64,000 nucleotides of DNA from Micropruina sonneratiae (GTDB lineage Bacteria > Actinomycetota > Actinomycetes > Propionibacteriales > Propionibacteriaceae). Position numbers and translations under genes: made by a program. Positions 33,408 through 41,635 of the stretch are shown here, in pieces. Position 1 is the first letter of the stretch, and every line of letters begins with the position of its first letter. Below the pieces are notes generated by a model. The model searched no databases, was not told where the DNA came from, and worked only from the letters and a program-made list of their open reading frames with translations. The stretch lies in assembly GCF_025972045.1 (NCBI RefSeq), contig NZ_JAPDHX010000006.1, positions 1 through 64,000 on the forward strand. Reading direction: 5' to 3'.

Positions 33408-34312
33408 CCCTTGACTGCTCCTTGCATGATGCCGGAGACCAGCTGCCGGCCGGCGAAGATGAACAGGACCAGCAGGGGCACGGTGGCCAGCACGACACCG
33501 GCCATGATCAGTGCCAGGTCCTTGAAGTAGGACGCCTGCAGCAACTGCAGCGCGACCGGCAGGGTCGGGTTGGTCGAACCAAGCACGATGAACGGCCAGA
33601 AGAAGTTGGTCCAGGAACCGACGAAGGTGAACAGGCCGAGCATCGCTGCGGCGGGCCGGGCGGCCGGCAGCGCCACGTGCCAGAAGGTCCGGATCATCGA
33701 GCAGCCGTCGACCCGGGCGGCCTCGATGAGTTCATAGGGCAGGGCCTCGGACAGGTACTGGGTCATCCAGAACACCCCGAAGGCGGTGACCAGGCCGGGC
33801 ACGACGACGGCCTGCAGCTTGCCGGCCCAGCCCAGGTTCGACATCACGATGAACAGCGGGATCACGCCGAGCTGGGTGGGCACCGCCATCGTTCCGATCA
33901 CGAAGGCGAGCAGTCCGGAACGTCCCCGGAAGCGCAGTTTCGCGAACGCGTAGCCGGCCAGGGTGGAGAAGAAGATCACCGACACCGAGGTGATGACCGC
34001 GACGATGACGCTGTTCAGCAACGCCTGCCAGAAGCCGATGCCGGCGTCCAGCACCCGCTGCACGTTCTCGAGGAAGTGGCCCTGCGGGATCGGTGACGGG
34101 ATCGGCTGCTGGGCGATGTCGGCGGCGGTGGAGGTCGACAGCAGGAAGGCGTAGTACAGCGGCAGCGCCGAGATCAGGACGAAGGCGCCGAGCAGCAGGT
34201 AGGTGACCCAGCCGGGGCGGCGCACGCCGCCCTCCATCCGGACGCGGCGGCGCCTGGCGGCGTCGGCGGCCCCCTTGCCGGCCAGCTGGCCGGCCATCGC
34301 GACGGAACTCAT
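33404..34312 (-). CDS. carbohydrate ABC transporter permease, MalG/CebG type
   Basis: A 302-residue inner-membrane permease with six helices. The EAA loop that contacts the ATPase reads EAARVDGCSMIRTFWHVALP. The N-terminus has a basic cytoplasmic stretch (RRRRVRMEGG) and then helix 1. ATG 34312 overlaps the MalF-type permease by 4 bp and its stop overlaps the glucosidase start by 4 bp. No ATPase gene is present, so a shared MsiK-like ATPase encoded elsewhere is expected. Confidence 0.9.
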   Translation of the reverse strand: MSSVAMAGQLAGKGAADAARRRRVRMEGGVRRPGWVTYLLLGAFVLISALPLYYAFLLSTSTAADIAQQPIPSPIPQGHFLENVQRVLDAGIGFWQALLNSVIVAVITSVSVIFFSTLAGYAFAKLRFRGRSGLLAFVIGTMAVPTQLGVIPLFIVMSNLGWAGKLQAVVVPGLVTAFGVFWMTQYLSEALPYELIEAARVDGCSMIRTFWHVALPAARPAAAMLGLFTFVGSWTNFFWPFIVLGSTNPTLPVALQLLQASYFKDLALIMAGVVLATVPLLVLFIFAGRQLVSGIMQGAVKG

Positions 34313-35244
34313 CGGGCGACCCTCTTTCGCTTGCTGCGGGTGTCGGTGCTGGCGATCCGCCGGGTGATCCAGAAGTTGAGCAGGGCGAAGATGACGATGA
34401 TCAGGAACAACAGCCAGGCCACCGCGGCCGAACGGCCGAGGTTCCGCTGGCCCGCCCAGCCGAGCTCGTAGAGGTACATGGTGACGGTCATCCACTCCCG
34501 GTCGGGCCCGCCCAGCCCGAAGGTGTCGAACATCCGGGGCTCGTCGAAGATCTGCAGGCCACCGATGGTGGAGGTGATCACCACGAAGATGATCGTGGGG
34601 CGCAGCAGCGGAACGGTGACGCCGATGAAGGTGCGCCAGCGGTTCGCGCCGTCGACCACCGCCGCCTCGATGATGTCGCGCGGGATGGCCTGCATGGCTG
34701 CCAGGAAGATCAGCGCGTTGTAGCCGGTCCAGCGGAAGTTGACCATGGTGGCGATCGCCACGTGCGAGGCGAAGCGGTCGGCGTGCCACCCGATCGGGTC
34801 GACGCCGCTCGTGCCCAGCAGCGAGTTGATCACGCCGGACTGGTCGGCGAACAGTTGGCCGAAGACCAGCGAGACCGCCACGGGGGCGACCACGTAGGGC
34901 ACCAGGACGCCCATCCGCCAAAAGGTCTTGGCGCGCAGGTTGGCGTCCAGCACCGCGGCGATCGCGATGGCGGCGATGACCTGCGGCACCGAGGAGAGCA
35001 GGAAGATGCTGAACGTGTTGACCACGCCGTCCCAGAACCGGGGCTGGTCGAGCACGTAGGCGAAGTTGCCGAAGCCGATGAAGCCCTGGTTGCCGACGAT
35101 CAGGCTCCACTTGTGCAGGGCCACCCAGCCCGTGTAGAGCAACGGGAACAGCCCCACCAGCGCGAACAGCAGGAAGAAGGGCGAGATGTAGAGGTAGGGG
35201 GCGCTTCGCACGTCCCATCGGCTGAGCCGCTGCCGCCAGGTCAT
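34309..35244 (-). CDS. carbohydrate ABC transporter permease, MalF/CebF type
   Basis: A 311-residue permease with six helices (YLYISPFFLLFALVGLFPLL at the start). The EAA loop is EAAVVDGANRWRTFIGVTVP. ATG 35244 follows CGGAGG; a longer frame to 35310 would read through the hairpin at 35278-35311. It pairs with the MalG-type permease to form the sugar channel. Confidence 0.9.
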   Translation of the reverse strand: MTWRQRLSRWDVRSAPYLYISPFFLLFALVGLFPLLYTGWVALHKWSLIVGNQGFIGFGNFAYVLDQPRFWDGVVNTFSIFLLSSVPQVIAAIAIAAVLDANLRAKTFWRMGVLVPYVVAPVAVSLVFGQLFADQSGVINSLLGTSGVDPIGWHADRFASHVAIATMVNFRWTGYNALIFLAAMQAIPRDIIEAAVVDGANRWRTFIGVTVPLLRPTIIFVVITSTIGGLQIFDEPRMFDTFGLGGPDREWMTVTMYLYELGWAGQRNLGRSAAVAWLLFLIIVIFALLNFWITRRIASTDTRSKRKRVAR

Positions 35245-35277
35245 GGGCCTCCGTTCGGTTCGGGATGCGGTCGGACG

Positions 35278-35311
35278 CGTGGGCGGGGTGGTCGGTGCCA
35301 CCCCGCCCACG
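35278..35311 (-). terminator. 14-bp intercistronic hairpin between binding-protein and permease genes
   Basis: The arms 35278-35291 and 35298-35311 (core GTGGGCGGGGTGG and its complement) pair perfectly around a 6-nt loop. It lies 51 bp after the binding-protein stop and upstream of the permease start. It mirrors the livK-livH hairpin and likely lowers permease expression relative to the binding protein. Confidence 0.75.
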
Positions 35312-35362
35312 GGGTTCGGGTCACCACCGCTGACGGTGGTACCAGAGTCGGGTGTCGGGACC

Positions 35363-36673
35363 TCAGCCCAGAGCCTCGAACTCCTTGACCGCCTGCGTCC
35401 AGGACTCGTCGGCCGACTGCTTCTTGGTCACGTCCACCCGGTTGATGGCGTCGGAGATGACCTGCCGGACGGCGAAGTAGTTCGGGCCCTTGAACGGGTT
35501 CACGGTGACGGCGTTGGCGCGGTCGGCGAGGATCTGACCGGTCGGCGCGTCGTTGAAGAACTTGTTCGTGACGCTCAGCAGGTCCTGGCTGGTCAGCGCT
35601 TCCTTCTGGCTCGGGAAGGTGCCCTTGGCCTTGAACGCCTTGATCTGCTGCTCGGGAGCGGTCAGCCAGGCTGCCAGTTCACGGGCCGCCGCGGTGTTCT
35701 TGCCCTGGGCGGGCACGGTCAGGTACGAACCGCCCCAGTTGCCGCCGCCGCCGGGGAAGACGTTGGCGATGTCCCAGCCCTCGATGCCCTTGGCGTTGCC
35801 CTCGATGATGCCGAGCATCCAGCCCGGGCACAGCATCGTGGCGAACTTGCTCTTCTGGAAGGCGTTGACCCAGTCGGTGCTCCACTGCGAAAGACCGGCG
35901 GACAGCTTGTCGTTGGTGGAGACGTTCAGGATCGAGGTGTACATGTCCTTGACCGGCTGGTTCTGGTCGAGCGGGATCAGCGTCTCCTCGGGCTCGGTGG
36001 AGGAGAAGGCGTTCGGCAACTGGTTGATCTGGCCCTGCATGATCGCGTCGGCCGAGTCGAACCAGGCCACGCCGTTGGACTTGGCGACGAACTGCTTGCC
36101 GACCTCGAAGTACTTGTTCCAGTCACCCTGCAGCAGGGCGGCGACCTCGTCGCGGTCGGTGGGCAGGCCGGCCTTCTTGAACAGGTCGGAGCGGTAGCAC
36201 ACCGCCTCGGGGCCGATGTCGGTGCCGAAGCCGACCAGCTTGCCGTCGGGGGTGGTGGCGGCGGCGGCCTTCCAGTCGAGCCAGCGGTTGGCGACGTCGT
36301 CGCCGGACAGGTCGGTGAGCTTGTCGGCGGTCTGCATCACGTCGGGCAGCCAGTCGACCTCGATGGCCTCGATGTCGGACAAGCCCGAGCCGGCGGCCAG
36401 CTTGTTGAAGTAGTTCTCGCGCGCCTCGTTGGAGGTGGCGGCCTTCTTCGGTGTGATGGTGACGTTCGGATGGAGCTTGGTGTACTCCTTGAACAGGTCC
36501 TCGTAGCCGAACTCGTTGAACGTCGCCACGGTGAGGGTGACGGGCTCGGTCGAGGCGGCGGACTCGGACGCCGCCGGGCTGGAGGGGGCTGCCGCAGGCT
36601 GCGAGCAGCCGGTGGCGAGCAGGGCGAGCAGAGCGGCTGGTAGGACCGCTGTGCGAATGAACGTGGTGCGCAT
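35363..36673 (-). CDS. sugar ABC transporter substrate-binding lipoprotein (CebE-like)
   Basis: A 436-residue extracellular binding protein. The signal peptide ends in the lipobox LATGC (Cys23), then an Ala/Ser/Pro linker. The family-1 solute-binding fold begins at VTLTVATFNEFGYEDLFKEY and includes IEAIEVDWLPDVMQTADKL and GWMLGIIEGNAKGI. ATG 36673 follows AAGGAG. It is the first gene of the operon. Gene order (binding protein, two permeases, GH1, LacI) suggests cello- or other beta-glucoside uptake. Confidence 0.9.
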   Translation of the reverse strand: MRTTFIRTAVLPAALLALLATGCSQPAAAPSSPAASESAASTEPVTLTVATFNEFGYEDLFKEYTKLHPNVTITPKKAATSNEARENYFNKLAAGSGLSDIEAIEVDWLPDVMQTADKLTDLSGDDVANRWLDWKAAAATTPDGKLVGFGTDIGPEAVCYRSDLFKKAGLPTDRDEVAALLQGDWNKYFEVGKQFVAKSNGVAWFDSADAIMQGQINQLPNAFSSTEPEETLIPLDQNQPVKDMYTSILNVSTNDKLSAGLSQWSTDWVNAFQKSKFATMLCPGWMLGIIEGNAKGIEGWDIANVFPGGGGNWGGSYLTVPAQGKNTAAARELAAWLTAPEQQIKAFKAKGTFPSQKEALTSQDLLSVTNKFFNDAPTGQILADRANAVTVNPFKGPNYFAVRQVISDAINRVDVTKKQSADESWTQAVKEFEALG

Positions 36674-36718
36674 GTGACTCCTTCGTCGCTTCAGCGGGCC
36701 AGGGCCGGCGCCGCGAGG

Positions 36719-36734
36719 CGGGAGATTCCTCCCG
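36719..36734. promoter_or_regulatory. CGGGAG-N4-CTCCCG inverted repeat in the sugar-operon leader
   Basis: A perfect 6-bp inverted repeat with a 4-nt spacer just downstream of the first LacI box relative to the operon. It could be a third, divergent operator or a leader hairpin. Confidence 0.35.
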
Positions 36735-36738
36735 TGGA

Positions 36739-36752
36739 TGAAAGCGCTCTCA
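36739..36752. promoter_or_regulatory. LacI-type operator 1
   Basis: TGAAAGCGCTCTCA, a near-perfect palindrome with the central GCGC typical of LacI-family sites. It is 33 bp centre to centre from operator 2, on the same helix face, and lies between the divergent sugar operon and the debranching-enzyme gene. Confidence 0.8.
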
Positions 36753-36757
36753 TCCTG

Positions 36758-36763
36758 AGTCAA
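36758..36763 (-). promoter_or_regulatory. -35-like TTGACT between the operators
   Basis: Read on the minus strand, TTGACT lies between the two LacI boxes, so a -10 would fall inside operator 1. The -10 itself is not convincing, but the placement suits repression by occlusion. Confidence 0.35.
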
Positions 36764-36771
36764 ATGCTGCA

Positions 36772-36785
36772 TGAAAGCGCTTTCA
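36772..36785. promoter_or_regulatory. LacI-type operator 2
   Basis: TGAAAGCGCTTTCA, a perfect 14-bp palindrome. Together with operator 1 it probably binds the LacI-family protein encoded at the end of the operon. The site could also influence the divergent debranching-enzyme gene starting at 36925. Confidence 0.85.
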
Positions 36786-36924
36786 AGCGTCAAGGGTTTC
36801 AGCAAACGAGATCTTTTCGTGACCTTCGCCGCGTGGGGTCGGCGGCCACGTCGCGGAGGCGTCCGGCGCACCCGTAGGGTGTTGGCGCTCGACAATGCCG
36901 GTGAACGTCCAGAACGGAGCTCCG

Positions 36925-38808
36925 ATGGCCCTCCATCAACCCTTCCTGCACGACCTCACGGTCGCGCTGGCCGCTCCCGTCCAGGTCTGGTCAGCCGCCG
37001 GCGGCGACGTCGACGGCAGCGGCGTCCAGGGCTTCTACTACGGCGATCACCGGGTGCTGCAGGGCGTGTCGCTGCGCCTGGACGGACCGGACGGTCCGGT
37101 CGACCTGGTGGCCGGCTCGTCGTCGTCCGGGCTGGACGGCGCGGTCACCTTCCACGCCATCGCCCGGCTGGGCGAGGGAGTCGATCCGTGCGGCTCTGTG
37201 ACCCGGCGACGGGCGCCCCACACCGGCGGGGTGCGCGAAACGATCACGGTCGCGGGTTCACTGCCGGAGGCGATCGAGGTCGAACTCGTGGTCGAGGTGA
37301 CGCCCGATGTGGCGCCGTTGAACCTGATCAGGGCCGGCGTGGACACGACCGGGCGGGTCGAAGCCGGGCCGGACGGCTGGGGCTGGGACGAGTGCTCCCG
37401 CGTCCGCATCGACGCGCCCGGCGCGCAGGTGCGCACCACGCAGGCCGGCGAGGGCGCGCTGATCGAGCTGCGCTGGCGGCTCACCCTGCCGCGCTACGGC
37501 TCGGTGTCGTGCGGGTGGGAACTGCTGGCCGCCGATGCCGGGTCGCCGTTCGAGGGCTGCACCGCCGAGCCGGTCGCGGCGCCGGCGTTGCGGGGGGCGT
37601 CGGCGTCCCTGGAACGGCTGGTGCGGCGTTCGGTGGCCGACCTGAACGCGCTGCGGATGCAGGAGCCGGGCGACGCCGATCGCCGCTTCTACGCGGCCGG
37701 GGCGCCCTGGTTCTTCACGCTGTTCGGGCGCGACTCGCTGATCGCCGCCCGGCTGGCTCTGCCGCTGGACGCCTCGATGGCACTGGGCACGCTTCACACC
37801 CTGGCGGCGCGGCAGGGCCGGGTCGTCGATGTCGACCGGGCCGAGCAGCCGGGCAAGATCCTGCACGAGGTGCGCGCCGACACCATCGACCTGCAGCGAG
37901 GGGGCATCGTGCTGCCGCCGGAGTACTACGGCACGATCGACGCGACGCCGCTGTGGATCCTGCTGCTCGCCGAGGTCGACGCGGCCGGGCACGACGTCGG
38001 TGACCTGATCGGAGCGCTGCAGGCGGCACTGGGCTGGTTGCGCGACTTCTCCGACGCCGACGGCGACGGTTTCGCGGAGTACTTCGACGCGTCCGGTCAC
38101 GGGCTGGCCAATCAGGGCTGGAAGGACTCCGGCGACTCGATCCGGTTCAGCGACGGCCGGATCGCGCAGGGCCCGATCGCGCTCGCCGAGGTGCAGGGCT
38201 ACTGCCACGCCGCGGCATTGGCCGGTGCCGGCCTGCTCGAGCGGCACACCGGAGATGCGGCGCAGGCGGCCTGGTGGCGCGAGTGGGCGGGGCGCCTCGC
38301 CGACCGATTCCGGGCATCGTTCTGGGTGACCGACGAGCACGGCCGCTACCCGGCGCTGGCCCTGGACGCCGACAAGGCGCCGGTCGACACCCCCGCCTCG
38401 AATATGGGGCACCTGCTCGGCACCGGGCTGCTGGACGCCGCCGAGGAGGCGATCGTGGTGGACCGGCTGATGTCCCCGGAACTGTTCTCCGGCTACGGCA
38501 TTCGCACTGTTTCGACGAGCAACGCGGCGTATTGGCCGACGCGCTACCACGTCGGTTCGGTGTGGACCCACGACACCGCGATGATCCTCGACGGCATGCT
38601 GCGTTCAGGCTTCGACGGCCCGGCCGCGCGATTGGCGCAAGGGCTGCTGCGGGCCGCGGAGGGGTTCGAGTACCGGCTGCCAGAACTGTTCGGCGGGCAG
38701 GGCGCCGACGAGGTGTTCCCGCCGGTGCCGTACCCGGCGTCCTGCCGCCCGCAGGCGTGGGCGGCGGCATCCGGGGTGAGCGTGGCGCGGGCGCTGGGAG
38801 CGTTGTAG
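36925..38808 (+). CDS. glycogen-debranching-like enzyme (GDE_N_bis plus GH63/GH133-like catalytic domain)
   Basis: A 627-residue protein. The N-terminal ~230 residues form the beta-rich GDE_N_bis domain (GSGVQGFYYGDHRVLQGVSL). The rest is an (alpha/alpha)6 barrel: PWFFTLFGRDSLIAARLALP, then the GRIAQGPIALAEVQGYCH region, and ASNMGHLLGTGLL. GWKDSGDSI supplies an acidic residue typical of amylo-alpha-1,6-glucosidase relatives. ATG 36925 has CGGAG 5 nt upstream; an upstream ATG at 36895 is open. It probably trims alpha-glucans or related oligosaccharides in the cytoplasm. The LacI boxes in the shared upstream region may also control it. Confidence 0.82.
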   Translation: MALHQPFLHDLTVALAAPVQVWSAAGGDVDGSGVQGFYYGDHRVLQGVSLRLDGPDGPVDLVAGSSSSGLDGAVTFHAIARLGEGVDPCGSVTRRRAPHTGGVRETITVAGSLPEAIEVELVVEVTPDVAPLNLIRAGVDTTGRVEAGPDGWGWDECSRVRIDAPGAQVRTTQAGEGALIELRWRLTLPRYGSVSCGWELLAADAGSPFEGCTAEPVAAPALRGASASLERLVRRSVADLNALRMQEPGDADRRFYAAGAPWFFTLFGRDSLIAARLALPLDASMALGTLHTLAARQGRVVDVDRAEQPGKILHEVRADTIDLQRGGIVLPPEYYGTIDATPLWILLLAEVDAAGHDVGDLIGALQAALGWLRDFSDADGDGFAEYFDASGHGLANQGWKDSGDSIRFSDGRIAQGPIALAEVQGYCHAAALAGAGLLERHTGDAAQAAWWREWAGRLADRFRASFWVTDEHGRYPALALDADKAPVDTPASNMGHLLGTGLLDAAEEAIVVDRLMSPELFSGYGIRTVSTSNAAYWPTRYHVGSVWTHDTAMILDGMLRSGFDGPAARLAQGLLRAAEGFEYRLPELFGGQGADEVFPPVPYPASCRPQAWAAASGVSVARALGAL

Positions 38809-38854
38809 CCACCGTTGTCTCGACGGCGTTGGCGGTTGGCCGTAGGTTGGCGGC

Positions 38855-39604
38855 ATGACTGAGAGCCCGAGCATCGAGCGGCTTCCCGACGACGAGTTCA
38901 CCCGCGTGCTGTGCGTGGTGGCGCACCCCGACGACCTGGAGTACGGAACCTCGGCGGCGGTGGCCGAATGGACCGACCGCGGCGTCGAGGTGGCCTACCT
39001 GCTGCTGACCCGAGGCGAGGCCGGTATGCAGATCCCGCCCGAGGAGTGCGCCCGCATCCGCCGCGGCGAGCAGGAGCGGGCCTGCGAGCAGGTCGGGGTC
39101 AGCGAACTCGCCATGCTTACCCACCCCGACGGCATGCTGGTCTACAGCCTCGACCTGCGTCGCGACGTCGCCCGGGTGATCCGCGAGTTCAAGCCGGACG
39201 CCGTGGTCGGCATGACCTGGGACATCGAGGCGCCATGGGGGCTGAACATGGCCGACCACCGGGTGGCGGGACTGACGGTGATCGACGCCATCCGCGACGC
39301 CGACAACACCTGGGTACACCCCGAACTCGCCAAGGACGAGAACCTGCCCAAGTGGGGCGTCCGCTGGCTGCTTGTCGCCGGCCACCAGCAACCCACCCAC
39401 GGCGTGGTGGTCTCGGACGCCTCGGTCCAGCGGGCGGTGCGGTCGCTGGAGATGCACGAGGAGTATCTGGCGGCGATCCCGGGCCACCCGAAGCCGGCCG
39501 ACTTCATCCCGGAGATGCTGTCGGGCGGCGGCAAGGCGCTCGGTGCCGACCACGCGATGCTGTTCAAGGCCTACGACCTGCGCGGGCGTCCGGCCGGCCC
39601 GTAG
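38855..39604 (+). CDS. PIG-L (LmbE-like) zinc N-deacetylase
   Basis: A 249-residue PIG-L family enzyme. The zinc motif AHPDD is at 23-27 with LEYGTSAAVAEW following; TRGEAGMQI and a later NMADHRVAG supply the rest of the metal site and active site. Relatives in actinobacteria include mycothiol-pathway MshB and Mca, but the sequence looks like the general GlcNAc-deacetylase-like branch. ATG 38855. It could deacetylate amino sugars; its substrate is not evident from neighbours. Confidence 0.85.
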   Translation: MTESPSIERLPDDEFTRVLCVVAHPDDLEYGTSAAVAEWTDRGVEVAYLLLTRGEAGMQIPPEECARIRRGEQERACEQVGVSELAMLTHPDGMLVYSLDLRRDVARVIREFKPDAVVGMTWDIEAPWGLNMADHRVAGLTVIDAIRDADNTWVHPELAKDENLPKWGVRWLLVAGHQQPTHGVVVSDASVQRAVRSLEMHEEYLAAIPGHPKPADFIPEMLSGGGKALGADHAMLFKAYDLRGRPAGP

Positions 39605-39607
39605 CGG

Positions 39608-40534
39608 CTACCCGGGCAGGCCGTCGCGGTCGGCCCACTCGAGCAGCGTGTCCAGCCGATGGGCGACATCGTCGATGCGCTCGTGCAGGTCGCCCAGCTC
39701 GGCGAACCGGGCCGGCACCGACGCCAGCGTGAAGTCCCGCGGATCGAGGTCGGCCAGCTCCTCCCACTCGACCGGGGTCGAGACGGTGCCGGTCGGCGTC
39801 CCGCGCACCGAGTAGGCGCAGGCGATGGTGTGATCGCGGGCGTTCTGGTTGAAGTCGACGAACACCTTGGTGGGGTCGCGGTCCTTGCGCCACCACACCG
39901 TGGTCGCGTCGGGACACCGCCGCTCGACCTTGCGGGCGAAGGCCAACGCGGCGCGGCGCACCTCGGCGAAGCCCCAGGCCGGCTCGATCCGGACGTAGAT
40001 GTGAAAGCCGTTGCCACCGGAGGTCTTCGGGTAGCCGGTGATGTCGAGCTCGGCCAGCACCTCGCGGGCGACGGACGCCACCCGGGCCACCGCGGCGAAG
40101 TCGGCCTCGGGCATCGGGTCGAGATCGATGCGCCACTCGTCGGGCTGCTCGACGTGGCCGCGCCGGCTGTTCCAGGGGTGGAACTCGACCGTCGACATCT
40201 GCACCGCCCAGATCACCTGGGCCAGTTCGGTGACGCACAGCTCGTCGGCGGTGCGGCCGTAGCGCGGGAAGTACAACTCGACGGTCTGCACCCAGTCGGG
40301 CGCTCCGGCCGGCAGCCGCTTCTGGTGCACCTTCGGCCCCGCCAGACCGTCGGGGAAGCGGTGCAGCATGCACGGCCGCTCGCGCAGCGCCCGGACCACC
40401 CCGTCGCCCACCGCGAGGTAGTAGTCGACCAGGTCACGCTTCGTCCAGCCCGTCTCGGGGAAGTAGACCCGGTCGGGGTTGGTGAGTCGGACGACCCGGT
40501 CACCCACCTCGATCTCGACCGCAGGACTCGCCAT
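39608..40534 (-). CDS. stand-alone LigD-type polymerase/primase domain (NHEJ)
   Basis: A 308-residue protein covering just the PolDom (archaeo-eukaryotic primase-like) module of bacterial LigD: VVRLTNPDRVYFPETGWTKR, YFPRYGRTADELCVTELAQV, the metal ligands in RIDLDPM (DxD), and SGGNGFHIYVRI. It has no ligase or nuclease domain, and Ku is not in this window. Such stand-alone PolDoms add nucleotides or ribonucleotides during end joining in actinobacteria. ATG 40534 fits the family start; the longer frame to 40582 does not. Convergent with the PIG-L gene, 3 bp apart. Confidence 0.88.
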   Translation of the reverse strand: MASPAVEIEVGDRVVRLTNPDRVYFPETGWTKRDLVDYYLAVGDGVVRALRERPCMLHRFPDGLAGPKVHQKRLPAGAPDWVQTVELYFPRYGRTADELCVTELAQVIWAVQMSTVEFHPWNSRRGHVEQPDEWRIDLDPMPEADFAAVARVASVAREVLAELDITGYPKTSGGNGFHIYVRIEPAWGFAEVRRAALAFARKVERRCPDATTVWWRKDRDPTKVFVDFNQNARDHTIACAYSVRGTPTGTVSTPVEWEELADLDPRDFTLASVPARFAELGDLHERIDDVAHRLDTLLEWADRDGLPG

Positions 40535-40559
40535 GGCCCGACGGTAGTGCACGCCGGAG

Positions 40560-40568
40560 TTATCCACA
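40560..40568 (+). promoter_or_regulatory. consensus DnaA box
   Basis: TTATCCACA, a perfect DnaA 9-mer, in the 86-bp divergent gap between the PolDom gene and the DUF559 gene. A single box is not an origin. It could be a DnaA-regulated promoter element or chance. Confidence 0.4.
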
Positions 40569-40620
40569 GCCTGGAGGATCACTCGGTCGATCGGGACGAT
40601 TCCTGTGGCTGGATAGCGCG

Positions 40621-41511
40621 ATGGAGCGTTCTCCCGCGGGCGACCTGTTACTGGCGGCTCACAACGGCGTCCTGACCAGGAGTGAGCATTCCAGGAGTGC
40701 GATCAACGCTCTGCTCGCGCGTCAGGCGATCGTCACGGTGCATCCGGGCGTTTTCGTGGCGGCCGACCGACTCTGGGACCGGCACACCCGCTTCGCTGCA
40801 GCACTCGTGGCGCGCCCGGCGTCGGTGTTGTGGGGGCGGTCGGCGGTGGAGGCCATCCGGGCGGAGTCGCGTCCGTTCGAGCAACAGGAGCGGGTGCTGC
40901 TGGCTCAGCCGGGCGGCGGCGCCGGGGCGGGACTGACCATGGTGCGGCGGCGGGTCAGCCCGGCCCTGATCCGTGAGGCGCACGGCCTGCGCTGCCCGTC
41001 GCCCGCCATCGTCGCGGTCGACCTGGCCTGTGGCGATGAGGGCCGGGTGGCGGAACTGTTCCTGCGCGAAGGACTGGTGCGACCCGACGAACTGGTCGAC
41101 GCCCTGGCGGAGTTCAGCGGGCAGCGTGGCCTGGCGGAACGCCGGCGGGTGGTGGTGAGCTGCTCCGACAACCCGTGGTCCGGTGGTGAGCGGACGTTGC
41201 AGGCCTTGCTGCGGGATGCTGGCCTCGAGGGCTGGGTGGCCAATCCCCGGCTGAAGCTGGGCGGATTCGTCTGCCATCCCGATCTGCTGTTCGAGGCCAG
41301 ACGGTTGGTGGTCGAGTTCGACGGCTTCGAGGTACACAGCTCCAGGCAGGCGTTCGAGGCGGACCGGATCCGGCAGAACCGGCTGGTGCTGGCCGGCTAC
41401 CGGGTGCTGCGATACACGTGGCGGCGGCTGAGCGAAGACCCTGACGGGGTGGTGGAGGAGATCCGCGCCGCCGTGACCCCGATGCCCGACTGGGATTTCA
41501 GCCAGTGGTGA
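40621..41511 (+). CDS. DUF559-type endonuclease-fold protein
   Basis: A 296-residue protein. The N-terminal ~70 residues (LLLAAHNGVLTRSEHSRS, VTVHPGVFVAADR) look like the winged-helix domain found in AbiEi-like antitoxins and actinobacterial DUF559 proteins. The C-terminal third is the DUF559/Vsr-like nuclease fold: SGGERTLQALLRDAGL, then HPDLLFEARRLVVEFDGFEVH and RLVLAGYRVLRYTW, giving a Glu-Asp-(E/Q)xK-like site. ATG 40621 follows a GGATAG -10-like element at leaderless spacing. Function unknown; an 82-bp palindrome begins at its stop codon. Confidence 0.7.
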   Translation: MERSPAGDLLLAAHNGVLTRSEHSRSAINALLARQAIVTVHPGVFVAADRLWDRHTRFAAALVARPASVLWGRSAVEAIRAESRPFEQQERVLLAQPGGGAGAGLTMVRRRVSPALIREAHGLRCPSPAIVAVDLACGDEGRVAELFLREGLVRPDELVDALAEFSGQRGLAERRRVVVSCSDNPWSGGERTLQALLRDAGLEGWVANPRLKLGGFVCHPDLLFEARRLVVEFDGFEVHSSRQAFEADRIRQNRLVLAGYRVLRYTWRRLSEDPDGVVEEIRAAVTPMPDWDFSQW

Positions 41512-41591
41512 TATACCGATTTTCGACCTCGATGCCGGATTCGGGCGATGTAAACGTTTCGATCAGCATCGACGTCGAAAATCGGTATATC
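41510..41591. repeat. 82-bp palindromic element with 26-bp arms
   Basis: The arms at 41510-41535 and 41566-41591 are inverted copies, 25 of 26 bases matching, with a 30-nt loop. They start GATATACCGATTTTCGAC, AT-richer than the surroundings. The element lies between two convergent genes and overlaps the DUF559 stop codon. It could be a large bidirectional terminator (the arm carries AAAATCGG/CCGATTTT) or a palindromic mobile element. No other copy is seen in the window. Confidence 0.7.
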
Positions 41592-41635
41592 GGCGGCAGG
41601 TGAATTCACCCGATGGGGGAGCGAGGGTCAGGGCG

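Noticed and set aside
40560-40568. Replication origin
   Set aside because: A single DnaA box without clustering, AT-rich unwinding region or dnaA/dnaN neighbours.
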